The notes beneath the pieces were generated by a model. The model did no database searches and was not told the DNA's origin. It worked only from the letters and a program-made list of their open reading frames with translations. From UBA5336 sp964415675 (lineage in GTDB: Bacteria > Pseudomonadota > Alphaproteobacteria > Caulobacterales > Hyphomonadaceae), in NCBI GenBank assembly GCA_964415675.1, contig CAYQBG010000019.1, forward strand, positions 1 to 64,000: 64,000 bases of DNA, in the 5' to 3' direction. The position numbers and the translations under genes are program-made. Within the stretch, counting starts at the first letter, position 1, and each line of letters begins with the position of its first letter. Positions 1-7,979 of this stretch are shown one piece after another.

Positions 1-55
1 AAAACTACATCACCAACGCCGGCTATGCTTCCGCTGAAACCTGAAAGGCTCTAGT

Positions 56-415
56 GTGACAATTGATACGCGTGCTGCCGTTCCACCAAAGCACTTCATG
101 AACAAAACGCGATTTGCGACGGCGACCACGACAGCACAAGAGGTCGATATCGCGTGTGGTTTCCGATCATCCTATGTCGCGGCGATGGAATGCAAAGTTA
201 CGAATGACGCAACCAATTCAGTCAAACGCGTAAATGACGTTTTGAAAAAGGCCGCAGCTTGGAAGGCGCACTGGGGAAGCTTCGTTGAAACTGCAGCGAT
301 GTTACAAGGCGTGATTAAGCCGGAGGATGTACAACGCCTCACTGATGAAGGTGTGAAAGTGTTTTGGTCGCACAACTTGGATGAATTCTCAAGTTGGGTG
401 CAAAGTCGAGTTTAG
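56..415 (+). CDS. C-terminal part of a XamI-like type II restriction endonuclease, probably truncated
   Basis: This 119-residue product has a PD-(D/E)XK-like core: an Asp in EVDIA followed about 14 residues later by ECK, then TNDATNSVKRVND. From memory this resembles the C-terminal region of XamI-family restriction enzymes, which are usually two to three times longer. The GTG start has an AAAGG-like site just upstream, but the N-terminal domain is missing. Reading frame 3 upstream (positions 3-41) encodes NYITNAGYASAET before a TGA, which could be the lost upstream portion or the end of a preceding gene. No methyltransferase partner lies downstream. Base composition is visibly more AT-rich than in the genes to the right. 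Family assignment is an inference from motif memory; it may be an inactive remnant. Confidence 0.5.
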   Translation: MTIDTRAAVPPKHFMNKTRFATATTTAQEVDIACGFRSSYVAAMECKVTNDATNSVKRVNDVLKKAAAWKAHWGSFVETAAMLQGVIKPEDVQRLTDEGVKVFWSHNLDEFSSWVQSRV

Positions 416-417
416 GC

Positions 418-445
418 TCGAATATTTTTCAGTCTGAATATTCGA
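418..445 (+). terminator. Hairpin behind the restriction-enzyme fragment
   Basis: Perfect 9-base inverted arms TCGAATATT (418-426) and AATATTCGA (437-445) flank a 10-base loop, starting three bases after the stop codon of the preceding fragment. The stem is AT-rich and lacks a long U tract, so it may be a weak terminator or an mRNA-stabilising hairpin. Its composition matches the AT-rich fragment rather than the host genes. Confidence 0.5.
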
Positions 446-518
446 TTATAGAAGTGGTTGCGTGAAAACGTGCTCATTTCGTCCGCTCCCGCGCTCAAAC
501 AGCCACAGATGCCCCCCC

Positions 519-977
519 TCACCCGCGCCGGGTGCGGAAGAAATTGCGCAGGAGGTTGGCGGCTTCTTCAGCGTGGGCGGGGGCCTCTGTCCAGTCGGGG
601 CGCCAGTGGCAGGTGGGCTGGTCGAAAAAGCGCGGCCCGTGCATCACCGCGCCGCCTTTCTCGTCGCGTGCGGCGAAGACGAGCCGGCTGATCCGCGCCA
701 GGCTGATCGCGCCGGCGCACATGGCGCAGGGCTCCAGCGTCACATGGAGTTCCAGCCCTGTGAGCCTGTAATTGCTGCGATTTTGCGCAGCAGCGCGCAG
801 GGCGAGGATTTCGGCATGGGCGCTCGGATCGCAGGCGCCGACCGGCCGGTTGGCCCCCTCGCCGACAATCTCCCCGGTGGCGGGATCGAGAATGACTGCG
901 CCGACCGGCACTTCCCCCGCCTGCGCGGCCGCGCGGGCCAGCGTCAGGGCGCGCGCCATCGCTTCGTCAGGGCTCAT
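519..977 (-). CDS. tadA: tRNA-specific adenosine deaminase TadA
   Basis: Deaminates adenosine-34 to inosine in the wobble position of tRNA-Arg(ACG). The 152-residue protein has the zinc-deaminase signature: HAE with His54 and catalytic Glu56, then PCAMC with Cys84 and Cys87. Length is normal for bacterial TadA. Its ATG overlaps the TGA of the upstream enoyl-CoA hydratase gene in an ATGA arrangement, so the two are co-transcribed and translationally coupled. A general cytosine or guanine deaminase is the alternative, but the PCAMCAGAISLARI context favours TadA. Confidence 0.93.
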   Translation of the reverse strand: MSPDEAMARALTLARAAAQAGEVPVGAVILDPATGEIVGEGANRPVGACDPSAHAEILALRAAAQNRSNYRLTGLELHVTLEPCAMCAGAISLARISRLVFAARDEKGGAVMHGPRFFDQPTCHWRPDWTEAPAHAEEAANLLRNFFRTRRG

Positions 978-1756
978 GAGGTGATGTCGCCATCGCCGTC
1001 GAGGAAATCCCGCATGGCCGTCATGGCGCTGGCCGATCCCAGCACAACGGCAAAAGCGGCGCGCTCGGCGGCGAGCCCGTCAGCGAGCGGATGGTCGCCC
1101 GCGCTGCGCACGAGGCGTTTGGCGGCGGCAAGCCCTTCCGCGCCCCGCGTCGCCATCTGCGCGGCCATCTCCAGCGCATCGGCCAGCGCGTCGCCGCCGA
1201 ACTCATGGACAAGCCCCAGCGCCCAGGCATCCTCTGCATCGACCACGGTGCCACGCAGGATGAAATCGAGCGCGGCGGCCTCCCCGATCAGCCGGGGCAG
1301 GCGCTGGGTTCCCCCGCCCCCGGGAAAGATGCCGATCCGGGTTTCGGGCAGGCCGATCTCGGTCACGCTCTCGCTGGCCACGCGAATGTCGCAGGCGAGC
1401 GCCAGTTCAAATCCCCCGCCCATACATGTTCCATTGATCGCCGCGATCACCGGCTTGGGCGCCTGGCTGACCGCGTCCAGCAGATCGATGAAGGGGCCGG
1501 CCTGGAAATTGTCCCCCGTGATCGCGCCCGCCTCCAGCGCCTCTCCGGCCGCGACGATTTCAGCCACATCATAATGGCGCACAAAGACCTCATCACTGCC
1601 GGTGAGAATGATGACGCGGACGCTGTCATCGCGCGCCGCCCGCGCGATGGCATCGGCGAGCGCACCAGCGCCCTCACCGGTCATGAAACCGCGCGGGGGA
1701 TTCTCATACTGGATGATGCGCGAGGCGCCCTCATCGCGTTCGGTGATCTTGACCAT
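974..1756 (-). CDS. Enoyl-CoA hydratase/isomerase family protein
   Basis: A 260-residue crotonase-fold protein. The oxyanion-hole region INGTCMGGGFELALACDIRVAS and the later GIFPGGGGTQRLPRLIG segment, which carries the catalytic glutamate region in LPETRIG, are both present. The expected reaction is hydration or isomerisation of an enoyl-CoA, but crotonase substrates cannot be read from sequence. The N-terminal region has EVFVRHYDVAEI where most hydratases have a more hydrophobic F.AGADL segment, so the substrate may be unusual. A GGGAG ribosome site lies about 9 bases before the ATG. It leads a two-gene operon with tadA. Confidence 0.85.
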   Translation of the reverse strand: MVKITERDEGASRIIQYENPPRGFMTGEGAGALADAIARAARDDSVRVIILTGSDEVFVRHYDVAEIVAAGEALEAGAITGDNFQAGPFIDLLDAVSQAPKPVIAAINGTCMGGGFELALACDIRVASESVTEIGLPETRIGIFPGGGGTQRLPRLIGEAAALDFILRGTVVDAEDAWALGLVHEFGGDALADALEMAAQMATRGAEGLAAAKRLVRSAGDHPLADGLAAERAAFAVVLGSASAMTAMRDFLDGDGDITS

Positions 1757-1827
1757 GGCATTGCTCCCTGTCTCTGACCGGTGATGCTACACCAGTGGGC
1801 TTCGAACATGGAAGGAGATTGACAGGC

Positions 1828-2391
1828 ATGCGGATCGTGGCGGGCAGGTTTGGCGGGCGGGCAATCCTCGCGCCGAAGGGCAGGGGCACACGCCCGACAT
1901 CAGACCGCGCGCGCGAGGCGCTGTTCAATATTCTTTCGCATGCCGACTGGGCACCTGCGCTCGACGGCGCGCGGGTGATCGACCTGTTTGCCGGCTCGGG
2001 CGCGCTCGGCCTGGAAGCGATCTCGCGCGGGGCGAATTTCTGCCTGTTCGTGGAGACCGATCATGGCGCGCGCGGCGCGATCCGGGAGAATATCGAGGCG
2101 CTTGGTCTTTATGGCGTCACGAGACTGCACCGGCGCTCAGCCACCGATCTCGGCGAGAAGCCGGCCAATCTCGGCGCGCCCTTCGACCTGGCCTTCCTGG
2201 ATCCGCCCTATGGCAAGGGCCTGGCAGAGGCGGCCCTAGACGTGTTGCGCAATGGCGGCTGGCTCAGCGCCGGGGCGCTGGCCGTGGTCGAGACCGGCGC
2301 GGGGGAGACGCTGGAGGCGGAGGACTGGCAACTGGTTGACACCCGCGAACAGGGTGCAGCCAGGCTCTGGTTCCTGACCTGCGAGACCTGA
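1828..2391 (+). CDS. rsmD: 16S rRNA (guanine-966-N2)-methyltransferase RsmD
   Basis: AdoMet-dependent methyltransferase that modifies G966 of 16S rRNA in the 30S subunit. The N-terminal MRIVAGRFGGR, the TRPTSDRAREALFNIL motif, the AdoMet loop VIDLFAGSGALGLEAISRGA and the catalytic DPPYGKG are all characteristic. I chose the ATG that yields MRIVAG; an upstream in-frame GTG at 1795 would add 11 non-conserved residues. A GGAAGGAG element precedes the ATG. The product is 187 residues, as usual for the family. It converges with the patatin gene, leaving an 11-base gap. Confidence 0.93.
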   Translation: MRIVAGRFGGRAILAPKGRGTRPTSDRAREALFNILSHADWAPALDGARVIDLFAGSGALGLEAISRGANFCLFVETDHGARGAIRENIEALGLYGVTRLHRRSATDLGEKPANLGAPFDLAFLDPPYGKGLAEAALDVLRNGGWLSAGALAVVETGAGETLEAEDWQLVDTREQGAARLWFLTCET

Positions 2392-2402
2392 CCCCGCGCA
2401 GC

Positions 2403-3440
2403 TCATTCGAGCCGCAGGAATTCGTGCTGGATGTCGATGGTGGAATCCTTGCCGACTTTGCCGAGGCAGGTCTGGCACCAGTCCTCGGCATGGCTGCGGC
2501 CCATATCGCGAAGCTCTTTCAGAAAGCTCCAGCGGGTGTCGTATTTGGTCTCCAGCGACAATTCGCGAAGGGCTTCACCGCCATGGATCGCATGGATATT
2601 GAGCCGGCGATATTTGCGTTTGACCCGGTCGGCGAGCCAGTTTTCGTCCAGCAATTTGCGCACAAAGGAAATCGCGCGAAGCTCGCCCATCAGCGCGGAG
2701 TTGAAGCTGATCTCATTGAGCCGGTCCTGGATGGCAGCCGCAGATTTCGGCGTGCCGCGCCTGACAAGCGGATTGAGCAGGACCAGGAGCACATCGCCGG
2801 GCGCCTCGGAATAGATCAGCGGAAACAGGGCCGGATTGCCCATATATCCCCCATCCCAATAGGGCTGGCCCTCCACATCCACCGCCTTGAAAGTCTGCGG
2901 CAGGCAGGCAGACGCCAGCACCGCATCGAGCGTGACCTCCTCGCCATGAAAGATACGCACCCGCCCGGTTTCGACATTGGTGGCGGCGATGTGCAGGTCG
3001 AGCGGTGCGGCCCGTACAGCTTCGAAATCGATGATTGCATCCAGCGCATCGCGAAGCGGATTATAGTCGAACGGGTTGAGGTCATAGGGGCTGGCGAAAC
3101 TCGTCAGCGCCGAGGCGAAGTTGAAGGGTGTGAAGGCGGTGAACGGGTTGAAAGCCTCGAAGGCACTCTGCAGGGGCGCTGGTGATATCGCCTGCAGCGG
3201 CGCGCCGCGGCGCGAGACTTCGTGCCAGAAATCTTCCAAGAGGGCACGGGCGCCTTCCCGGCCATTTTCCTGAAGCCCGCTAGCAAGCGCGACGCCATTC
3301 ATCGCGCCGGCCGATGTGGCGGTGATCGCCCTGAATTCGAGTGTGTCTTCGTCGAGGAGGCGGTCAAGCACGCCCCAGGTGAATGCACCATGCGCTCCGC
3401 CGCCCTGCAGCGCGAGGCTGATGGGTCTGGGTTTGGTCAA
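2403..3440 (-). CDS. Patatin-like phospholipase with DUF3734 C-terminus
   Basis: A serine acyl hydrolase with a Ser-Asp dyad. Near the N-terminus LALQGGGAHGAFTWGVLD forms the oxyanion glycine loop. ATSAGAMN carries the nucleophilic serine, and WDGGYMGNPAL carries the catalytic aspartate. The C-terminal third, with segments such as KRKYRRLNIHAI and YDTRWSFLKELRDMGR, matches the DUF3734 extension often found on alphaproteobacterial patatins. Likely cytoplasmic or membrane-associated; no signal peptide is evident from this start. I chose a TTG preceded by AAAAGGGGG about 8 bases upstream because homologues begin close to the glycine loop; ATG starts at 3494 and 3563 remain possible. Natural substrate unknown. 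Confidence 0.82.
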   Translation of the reverse strand: MTKPRPISLALQGGGAHGAFTWGVLDRLLDEDTLEFRAITATSAGAMNGVALASGLQENGREGARALLEDFWHEVSRRGAPLQAISPAPLQSAFEAFNPFTAFTPFNFASALTSFASPYDLNPFDYNPLRDALDAIIDFEAVRAAPLDLHIAATNVETGRVRIFHGEEVTLDAVLASACLPQTFKAVDVEGQPYWDGGYMGNPALFPLIYSEAPGDVLLVLLNPLVRRGTPKSAAAIQDRLNEISFNSALMGELRAISFVRKLLDENWLADRVKRKYRRLNIHAIHGGEALRELSLETKYDTRWSFLKELRDMGRSHAEDWCQTCLGKVGKDSTIDIQHEFLRLE

Positions 3441-3692
3441 GGCTGGTTGCCCCCTTTTGTCGATAGCCCGGGAAAGCTGGCCACAATGATGCATTGCAAC
3501 AAAACACGTCAAGAAAGAGGCGCGCGGGAGCTGTAATTTCGGATGGACTGGTTCACCAGCCAACTTCGAAGGTGTCGTGCCAGACCTGCAGGCGCCGCAA
3601 AAAAGAACGGCTGGTGGGACGCGGCGACTTGATTTCCCCAGCGCAAGGGCGCGTCATCGGTTCTGATGACAAGAAAATGAGGAGGATCCGAG

Positions 3693-4478
3693 ATGACCTA
3701 CACACCTTTCGATCTTAGCGGCAAAGTCGCTCTGGTGACCGGCGGAAATCGGGGCATCGGCTATGGCATGGCTGAGGCACTCGCGGCGTCAAACGCCCAT
3801 GTCGCGGTCTGGGGCCGCAAGCAGGCGGCCAATGACGAGGCGGTTGCGGCCCTGTCCAAGCTTGGCACCGGCGAGGTGCGGGCCTGGTCGGTGGATGTCG
3901 TCGATGAGGGCGCCGTGGTGGAAGCGATGAATGAGACCCAAAAGGCTTTCGGTCGCATCGACAGCTGTTTCGCCAATGCCGGCGTTGGATTCGGGGCGCC
4001 GTCCTTTACGGAAATGGACACCGAGACCTGGCGCAAGAACATGGCGGTGAATCTGGACGGCGCGTTCTGGACCCTTCGTGAAGCGGCAAAATCGATTGTC
4101 GCGCGGGCCAAGGCAGGTGAACCCGGCGGCTCGCTTGTCGGCGTTGCCTCTCTGGCCGCTATCGAAGGCGCAGCGCGCAATCAGGCCTACGCCGCGACCA
4201 AGGGCGGTCTCATCTCAATGCTCAGGGGTATTGCGGTCGAGCATGCCCGCCACGGGATCCGGGCCAATGCCATCCTGCCGGGCTGGATTGCAACCGACAT
4301 GACCGAGGCGGCCCAGAATGCGGCGGTCTTCCAGGAAAAGGTCATCTCCCGGGTGCCGGCGCGTCGATGGGGAGAGCCAGCCGACTTTGGCGGTGTCGCA
4401 GTGTATCTGGCATCCGACGCCTCATCCTATCATTCCGGCGACACATTTGTCATTGATGGCGGATACGCGATTTTCTGA
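3693..4478 (+). CDS. SDR family NAD(P)-dependent oxidoreductase
   Basis: A classical short-chain dehydrogenase/reductase of 261 residues. The Rossmann nucleotide loop is TGGNRGIGYGM near residues 16-26, NAGVG is the structural motif, the active-site tyrosine and lysine lie in YAATKGG, and the C-terminus DGGYAIF is typical. AGGAGG lies just before the ATG. SDR proteins act on many alcohols, ketones and 3-oxoacyl thioesters, so the substrate cannot be named. It stands alone between two genes of opposite orientation and ends in a strong hairpin. Confidence 0.88.
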   Translation: MTYTPFDLSGKVALVTGGNRGIGYGMAEALAASNAHVAVWGRKQAANDEAVAALSKLGTGEVRAWSVDVVDEGAVVEAMNETQKAFGRIDSCFANAGVGFGAPSFTEMDTETWRKNMAVNLDGAFWTLREAAKSIVARAKAGEPGGSLVGVASLAAIEGAARNQAYAATKGGLISMLRGIAVEHARHGIRANAILPGWIATDMTEAAQNAAVFQEKVISRVPARRWGEPADFGGVAVYLASDASSYHSGDTFVIDGGYAIF

Positions 4479-4494
4479 TCATCCGGAATCGAAA

Positions 4495-4519
4495 CGGGCG
4501 CTCCGTTCTGGAGCGCCCG
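4495..4519. terminator. Bidirectional hairpin terminator between convergent genes
   Basis: A perfect 10-base stem, CGGGCGCTCC (4495-4504) with GGAGCGCCCG (4510-4519), encloses the loop GTTCT. It sits between the convergent SDR and lipoprotein genes. The flanks are A-rich (GAAA before, GAAA after) rather than a clear U tract, so termination efficiency is uncertain, but position and stem strength fit a shared terminator. Confidence 0.7.
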
Positions 4520-4546
4520 CCTGAAACGATCCGGGCCGGTGAGCGG

Positions 4547-5116
4547 TTACTCGTCCTTCGGCTCTTCGGTTTCAGCTTCCTTGGCCATGTCCGAGGCCTT
4601 TTCAGCAGTGTCTTCTATTTCATTGCCGGCGTCACTGGCCGCATCCATTGCGTCGCCTGCAGCATCCTCAACAGCTGATTTTGCATCAGACGCCATATCG
4701 CCGGCTTCGTCAGCCGCGCCTTCGGCAGCATTCATGGCATCGCCGGCTGTGTCTTCCATTGCATTGCCGGCATCATCGGCAGCTTCGCGTGCCCGGTCCA
4801 TGGTGTCGGAAGCCATGGCGCCGGCATCGTCTGCGGCTTCTCCAGCGGCATCCATAGCGTCACCGGCGGCGTTTTCAGTCGCGGCGGCTGCATTTTCCGT
4901 CATATCGCCGGCTTCGTCAGCCGCACTCTCAGCGGCGTCCTGCGTGGCAGAGGCGGCTTCAGCGGCGCCGGACTCCACATCCTCGGCGATCGCGTCGGCT
5001 TGTGAGCGGGCCTCTTCGAGAGCGGAGGTGTCATCGCCACTGTCAGCGGACTGGCCGCAGGCGGCGAGGGCCAGTGCGGCTGCGCCGGCTAGAAAAGTGT
5101 TACGAAGAGTCATCAT
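4547..5116 (-). CDS. Acidic, alanine-rich repetitive lipoprotein
   Basis: A small lipoprotein of 189 residues. The signal segment MMTLRNTFLAGAAALALAAC ends in a clear lipobox (LAAC), followed by GQSADSGDD. The mature part is low-complexity and strongly acidic, built of imperfect repeats around AADEAGDM, AAGDAMDAA and AADDAGNAM. It contains no Phe, Tyr or Trp and no Cys after the lipid anchor. The heptad-like spacing of Ala with Asp/Glu suggests one long amphipathic or disordered helix, similar in style to LEA-like stress proteins. AGAAAGGA lies 6 bases before the chosen ATG; a second ATG follows immediately. Function is unknown; a periplasmic spacer or desiccation/osmotic role is a guess. Confidence 0.75.
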   Translation of the reverse strand: MMTLRNTFLAGAAALALAACGQSADSGDDTSALEEARSQADAIAEDVESGAAEAASATQDAAESAADEAGDMTENAAAATENAAGDAMDAAGEAADDAGAMASDTMDRAREAADDAGNAMEDTAGDAMNAAEGAADEAGDMASDAKSAVEDAAGDAMDAASDAGNEIEDTAEKASDMAKEAETEEPKDE

Positions 5117-5301
5117 GCTTGGTCCTTTCTGTGTCGGCCACGACATCGTATTCGATGGGAGGCCGGACGGGCAGTTTGAAAAACTATATGGAAACGCTCT
5201 ACTGGTCCCGGCGGTGTCGCCTTGATGACACCTGTGTGCGTGCTTCTGGCCGAACCGGGCGGGACGTGATCGGCGTTAACTCCCTATTCGATCAAATTCT
5301 A

Positions 5302-5321
5302 CCGCTAATCTCAGATTGCGG
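5302..5321 (-). terminator. Possible weak hairpin downstream of the MscS gene
   Basis: An imperfect stem CCGC-t-AATC with GATT-GCGG surrounds a TCA loop about 35 bases beyond the MscS stop codon on the minus strand. The stem is short with one bulge and is not followed by a convincing U tract, so it is only a candidate. Confidence 0.25.
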
Positions 5322-5353
5322 CGAGATGTGGGCGCGATTGCACACTCTGAGTT

Positions 5354-6583
5354 TCAGGTCTCATTGCCACTTTCCCCGCGCAGGGTCTCGACCTGCGCAT
5401 GAATGTCGGTGTCATTGGCGCCGGCAATGTAAAGCGTCTGTGTGGGATAGGCGAAACTGATGCCAGCGTCGTGAAACTTGCGGAAGATCGCAAGAAGTAC
5501 CCGGGATTTCAGGGCTTTGGAGCGATTATAGTCGGGGTTTAGGGCATAGAAGACGAGTTCATAATCCAGCGAGCTCGCGCCATAACCACTCATCGTGCAA
5601 TACTCGAAATCGGCGCCCTGTATCTCTTTCACGGTCGCTGCCACGATGCCTGGAATCGCTTCGGCCACGTCCGGGGTGGTCTGATAGATGACGCCGAAAG
5701 CCAATTCGATACGACGCCGGCCCATCCTCTTCATATTGTGGATCTCATGCTCCAGCAGGAGCGTGTTGTTCATGATGACTTGTTCGCCATTGCGCTCGCG
5801 GATTCGGGTCGTCTTGAGGCCGATATCTTCGACCGTGCCCCAGGTGTCGCCATAGCGGATCGTGTCGCCGACCTGGAATGGCTTGTCGAAAATGATCGAC
5901 AGCGAACTGAACAGGTCGCGGAACATGCCCTGCGCAGCGAGACCGATCGCAATGCCGCCAATACCGAGACCAGCGATCAGCGTGGTCACGTCGGCGCCGA
6001 CATTGTCGAGGATCAGCAGGAGGGCCACCGACCAGATTGCAACCGACACGAACCATTTGATGATATTGACTGCGGAGGCGAGCGTGGACGCGTCATTGCC
6101 CGAACGGCGCACATTGCGGCGCACGACCGAGATCGCTGCCTCCTGCACCCATTCAGCGATCTGCAGAACACCGGTGAGCACCAGCAACACACCGATAAAG
6201 GCCGACACATTTTCCGGCAGCGGCATTAAGCTATTGGTGACGCCGAGTGCGATTGCGAAAATGAAATAACCGCGAAAACGACTGACTATCCGCCCGAAAA
6301 TCTCCGACAGGGATACTTCGTCCTTGCGCGGCAGTTTGGCGATGAGTTTGGTCAGGCCCCATTTGGCCATATAGAGAAGCGCGATCACGGCAATCGTTAA
6401 GCCAAGTGCGATCAGGGCATCGCGCGAGCCTGACTGTAACCATCGGGCCAATTCGCTGGCCGCTGTCGTCGCCGATTCGGCAGTGTCAGTGATCGCTCCC
6501 GCAACATCGCGCGGTTCGGCGTCCGGCGCCGTCTCCGGCGGGTTTTCCTGAAGGCGTTGCAAGGGTCGGGTCATCAAGAGCAT
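5354..6583 (-). CDS. Small-conductance mechanosensitive channel, MscS family
   Basis: A 409-residue inner-membrane channel that opens under membrane tension to release osmolytes. After a polar N-terminus there are about four to five hydrophobic segments. The pore helix region DVTTLIAGLGIGGIAIGLAAQGMFRDLFSSL carries the Gly/Ala-rich TM3 pattern. It is followed by the MscS beta domain signature FDKPFQVGDTIRYGDTWGTVEDIGLKTTRIR and a C-terminal alpha/beta vestibule. It is somewhat longer than E. coli MscS because of additional N-terminal helices. It lies upstream of the acidic lipoprotein on the same strand with about 240 bases between, so the two are probably separate units. Confidence 0.9.
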   Translation of the reverse strand: MLLMTRPLQRLQENPPETAPDAEPRDVAGAITDTAESATTAASELARWLQSGSRDALIALGLTIAVIALLYMAKWGLTKLIAKLPRKDEVSLSEIFGRIVSRFRGYFIFAIALGVTNSLMPLPENVSAFIGVLLVLTGVLQIAEWVQEAAISVVRRNVRRSGNDASTLASAVNIIKWFVSVAIWSVALLLILDNVGADVTTLIAGLGIGGIAIGLAAQGMFRDLFSSLSIIFDKPFQVGDTIRYGDTWGTVEDIGLKTTRIRERNGEQVIMNNTLLLEHEIHNMKRMGRRRIELAFGVIYQTTPDVAEAIPGIVAATVKEIQGADFEYCTMSGYGASSLDYELVFYALNPDYNRSKALKSRVLLAIFRKFHDAGISFAYPTQTLYIAGANDTDIHAQVETLRGESGNET

Positions 6584-6628
6584 GCTGCGGTATTAGCACA
6601 GCTGGCAGATCGCCGCGAAGCCTCGCAC

Positions 6629-7870
6629 TCATAATGCCTGAACCATCAGTTTTTCCAGCCCACGGAAGAATGGAAACGTTCGCCAGACAAGCGGTTCGTC
6701 TGGGATCAGAGCAAGACCGGGATATGACTCGAACAGACGCATAAAAACCCGTCTGGCTTCCAGCCTGGCGAGTGGCGCGCCGATACAGATATGTGGCCCC
6801 CCGCCAAACGCCACATGCGAGGAACGTTTCACGGTGATGTCGAACAGGTCGGCACTGTCGAACACACGCGGATCGCGATTCGCGGCTGCAAGTGACATCC
6901 AGAGCGGCTGGCTCTTCTGCATCGGGCATCCGGCCACTTCGCGCGCGTCGGGAAGGATGCGAGAGGTCATCGAGACCGGCGCTTCATAGCGCAGCACTTC
7001 CTCGACCGCCTGCCCGGCAAGGCCCGGATCGGCCTTCAGCGCATCAAGCTGCCCGGGATGGGTCAGGAACAGCCAGACGCCATTGCCGATCAGGTCGGTC
7101 GTGGTGAGATTGCCGCCGACAAGGAGCGCGATGAGGTTGGTCACCAGTTCACGGTCGGAGAGCTGCGCCTCACCTGCTCGCTGCAACTGGACCATGTCGG
7201 TGACGAGGTCGTCTTCCGGCTCGGCCCGCCGGGACTTTATCAGTTTCTCGAAGTAGTGCGTAAGCGCATCCGAGCCGGCCTCCAGCCGCGCGGTCTCTTC
7301 GGGCGTGCGCACCGGATTGAGGCCCAGGATCACATCCTCCGACCATTGGCGGAAATCAGGGAGCCGGTCTTCATCCACCCCGATGATGCGCGCAATCACA
7401 AGGACCGGGAGCGGAACGGCGATATGGCTCATCAGGTCAAATGGTCCCGCAGCCGGCGCGCGGGCGATAATGTCGTCCACGATGGCTTCGATCTGCGGCT
7501 TCGTCGCATTGATCCGGGCATAGAAGGCCCTGGCCAGAGGCAGGCGGATTCGGGCATGATCAGGATCGTCAAGAAACAGGATGCTGGTGAGCGTGTCATC
7601 GTCGCCGCGCCGCTCTTCCTGAAAGCGCGCTGAAATCGAACCCGGCTCGGCCTTTGATGGATGGCGCACATAGGAGCGATCATTGACGGCTTCGCGGATG
7701 TCGGAATGGCGGGTGAGCAGCCAGACTTTCGCTGCCTCATCACGCAGGACACGGCAGGACTCGCGGGCTTGCGCGAGCGGGACATGCGGATCGACGCGCG
7801 CTTGCGGGTCGAAAGCGGACAGGCTGATGATGTCGATATCTGCCGACCGTCTGCCTGTATCTTCTGCCAT
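6629..7870 (-). CDS. Cytochrome P450
   Basis: A soluble bacterial class I P450 of 413 residues. The heme loop FGGGPHICIG fits FxxGxxxCxG, with the thiolate ligand at Cys362, and EEVLRYEAPV carries the K-helix ExxR. The I-helix reads LLVGGNLTTTDLIGNG: the acidic residue that usually precedes the conserved Thr is Leu, though threonines are retained. Related sequences with GGNLTTTD occur in some alphaproteobacterial CYP families, but I cannot assign a CYP number. I chose the ATG preceded by GCAGGAGGAG; a more upstream ATG at 7921 lacks support. No ferredoxin or ferredoxin reductase gene is adjacent, so its redox partners are encoded elsewhere. Substrate unknown. Confidence 0.9.
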   Translation of the reverse strand: MAEDTGRRSADIDIISLSAFDPQARVDPHVPLAQARESCRVLRDEAAKVWLLTRHSDIREAVNDRSYVRHPSKAEPGSISARFQEERRGDDDTLTSILFLDDPDHARIRLPLARAFYARINATKPQIEAIVDDIIARAPAAGPFDLMSHIAVPLPVLVIARIIGVDEDRLPDFRQWSEDVILGLNPVRTPEETARLEAGSDALTHYFEKLIKSRRAEPEDDLVTDMVQLQRAGEAQLSDRELVTNLIALLVGGNLTTTDLIGNGVWLFLTHPGQLDALKADPGLAGQAVEEVLRYEAPVSMTSRILPDAREVAGCPMQKSQPLWMSLAAANRDPRVFDSADLFDITVKRSSHVAFGGGPHICIGAPLARLEARRVFMRLFESYPGLALIPDEPLVWRTFPFFRGLEKLMVQAL

Positions 7871-7979
7871 GGGTCTCCTCCTGCGATCTGACTTCCTGCC
7901 CGCAACATACGCCATTCCCAAGGGGAAAGAGGAAAGGAAAACCTGTCACGCTATTTCCATTGCGCGCGTGCTCGCCTAG

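Noticed and set aside
416..518. Possible tRNA or attachment site beside the restriction fragment
   Set aside because: No cloverleaf, no CCA end and no direct repeat could be found in the gap; only the AT-rich hairpin is supported.
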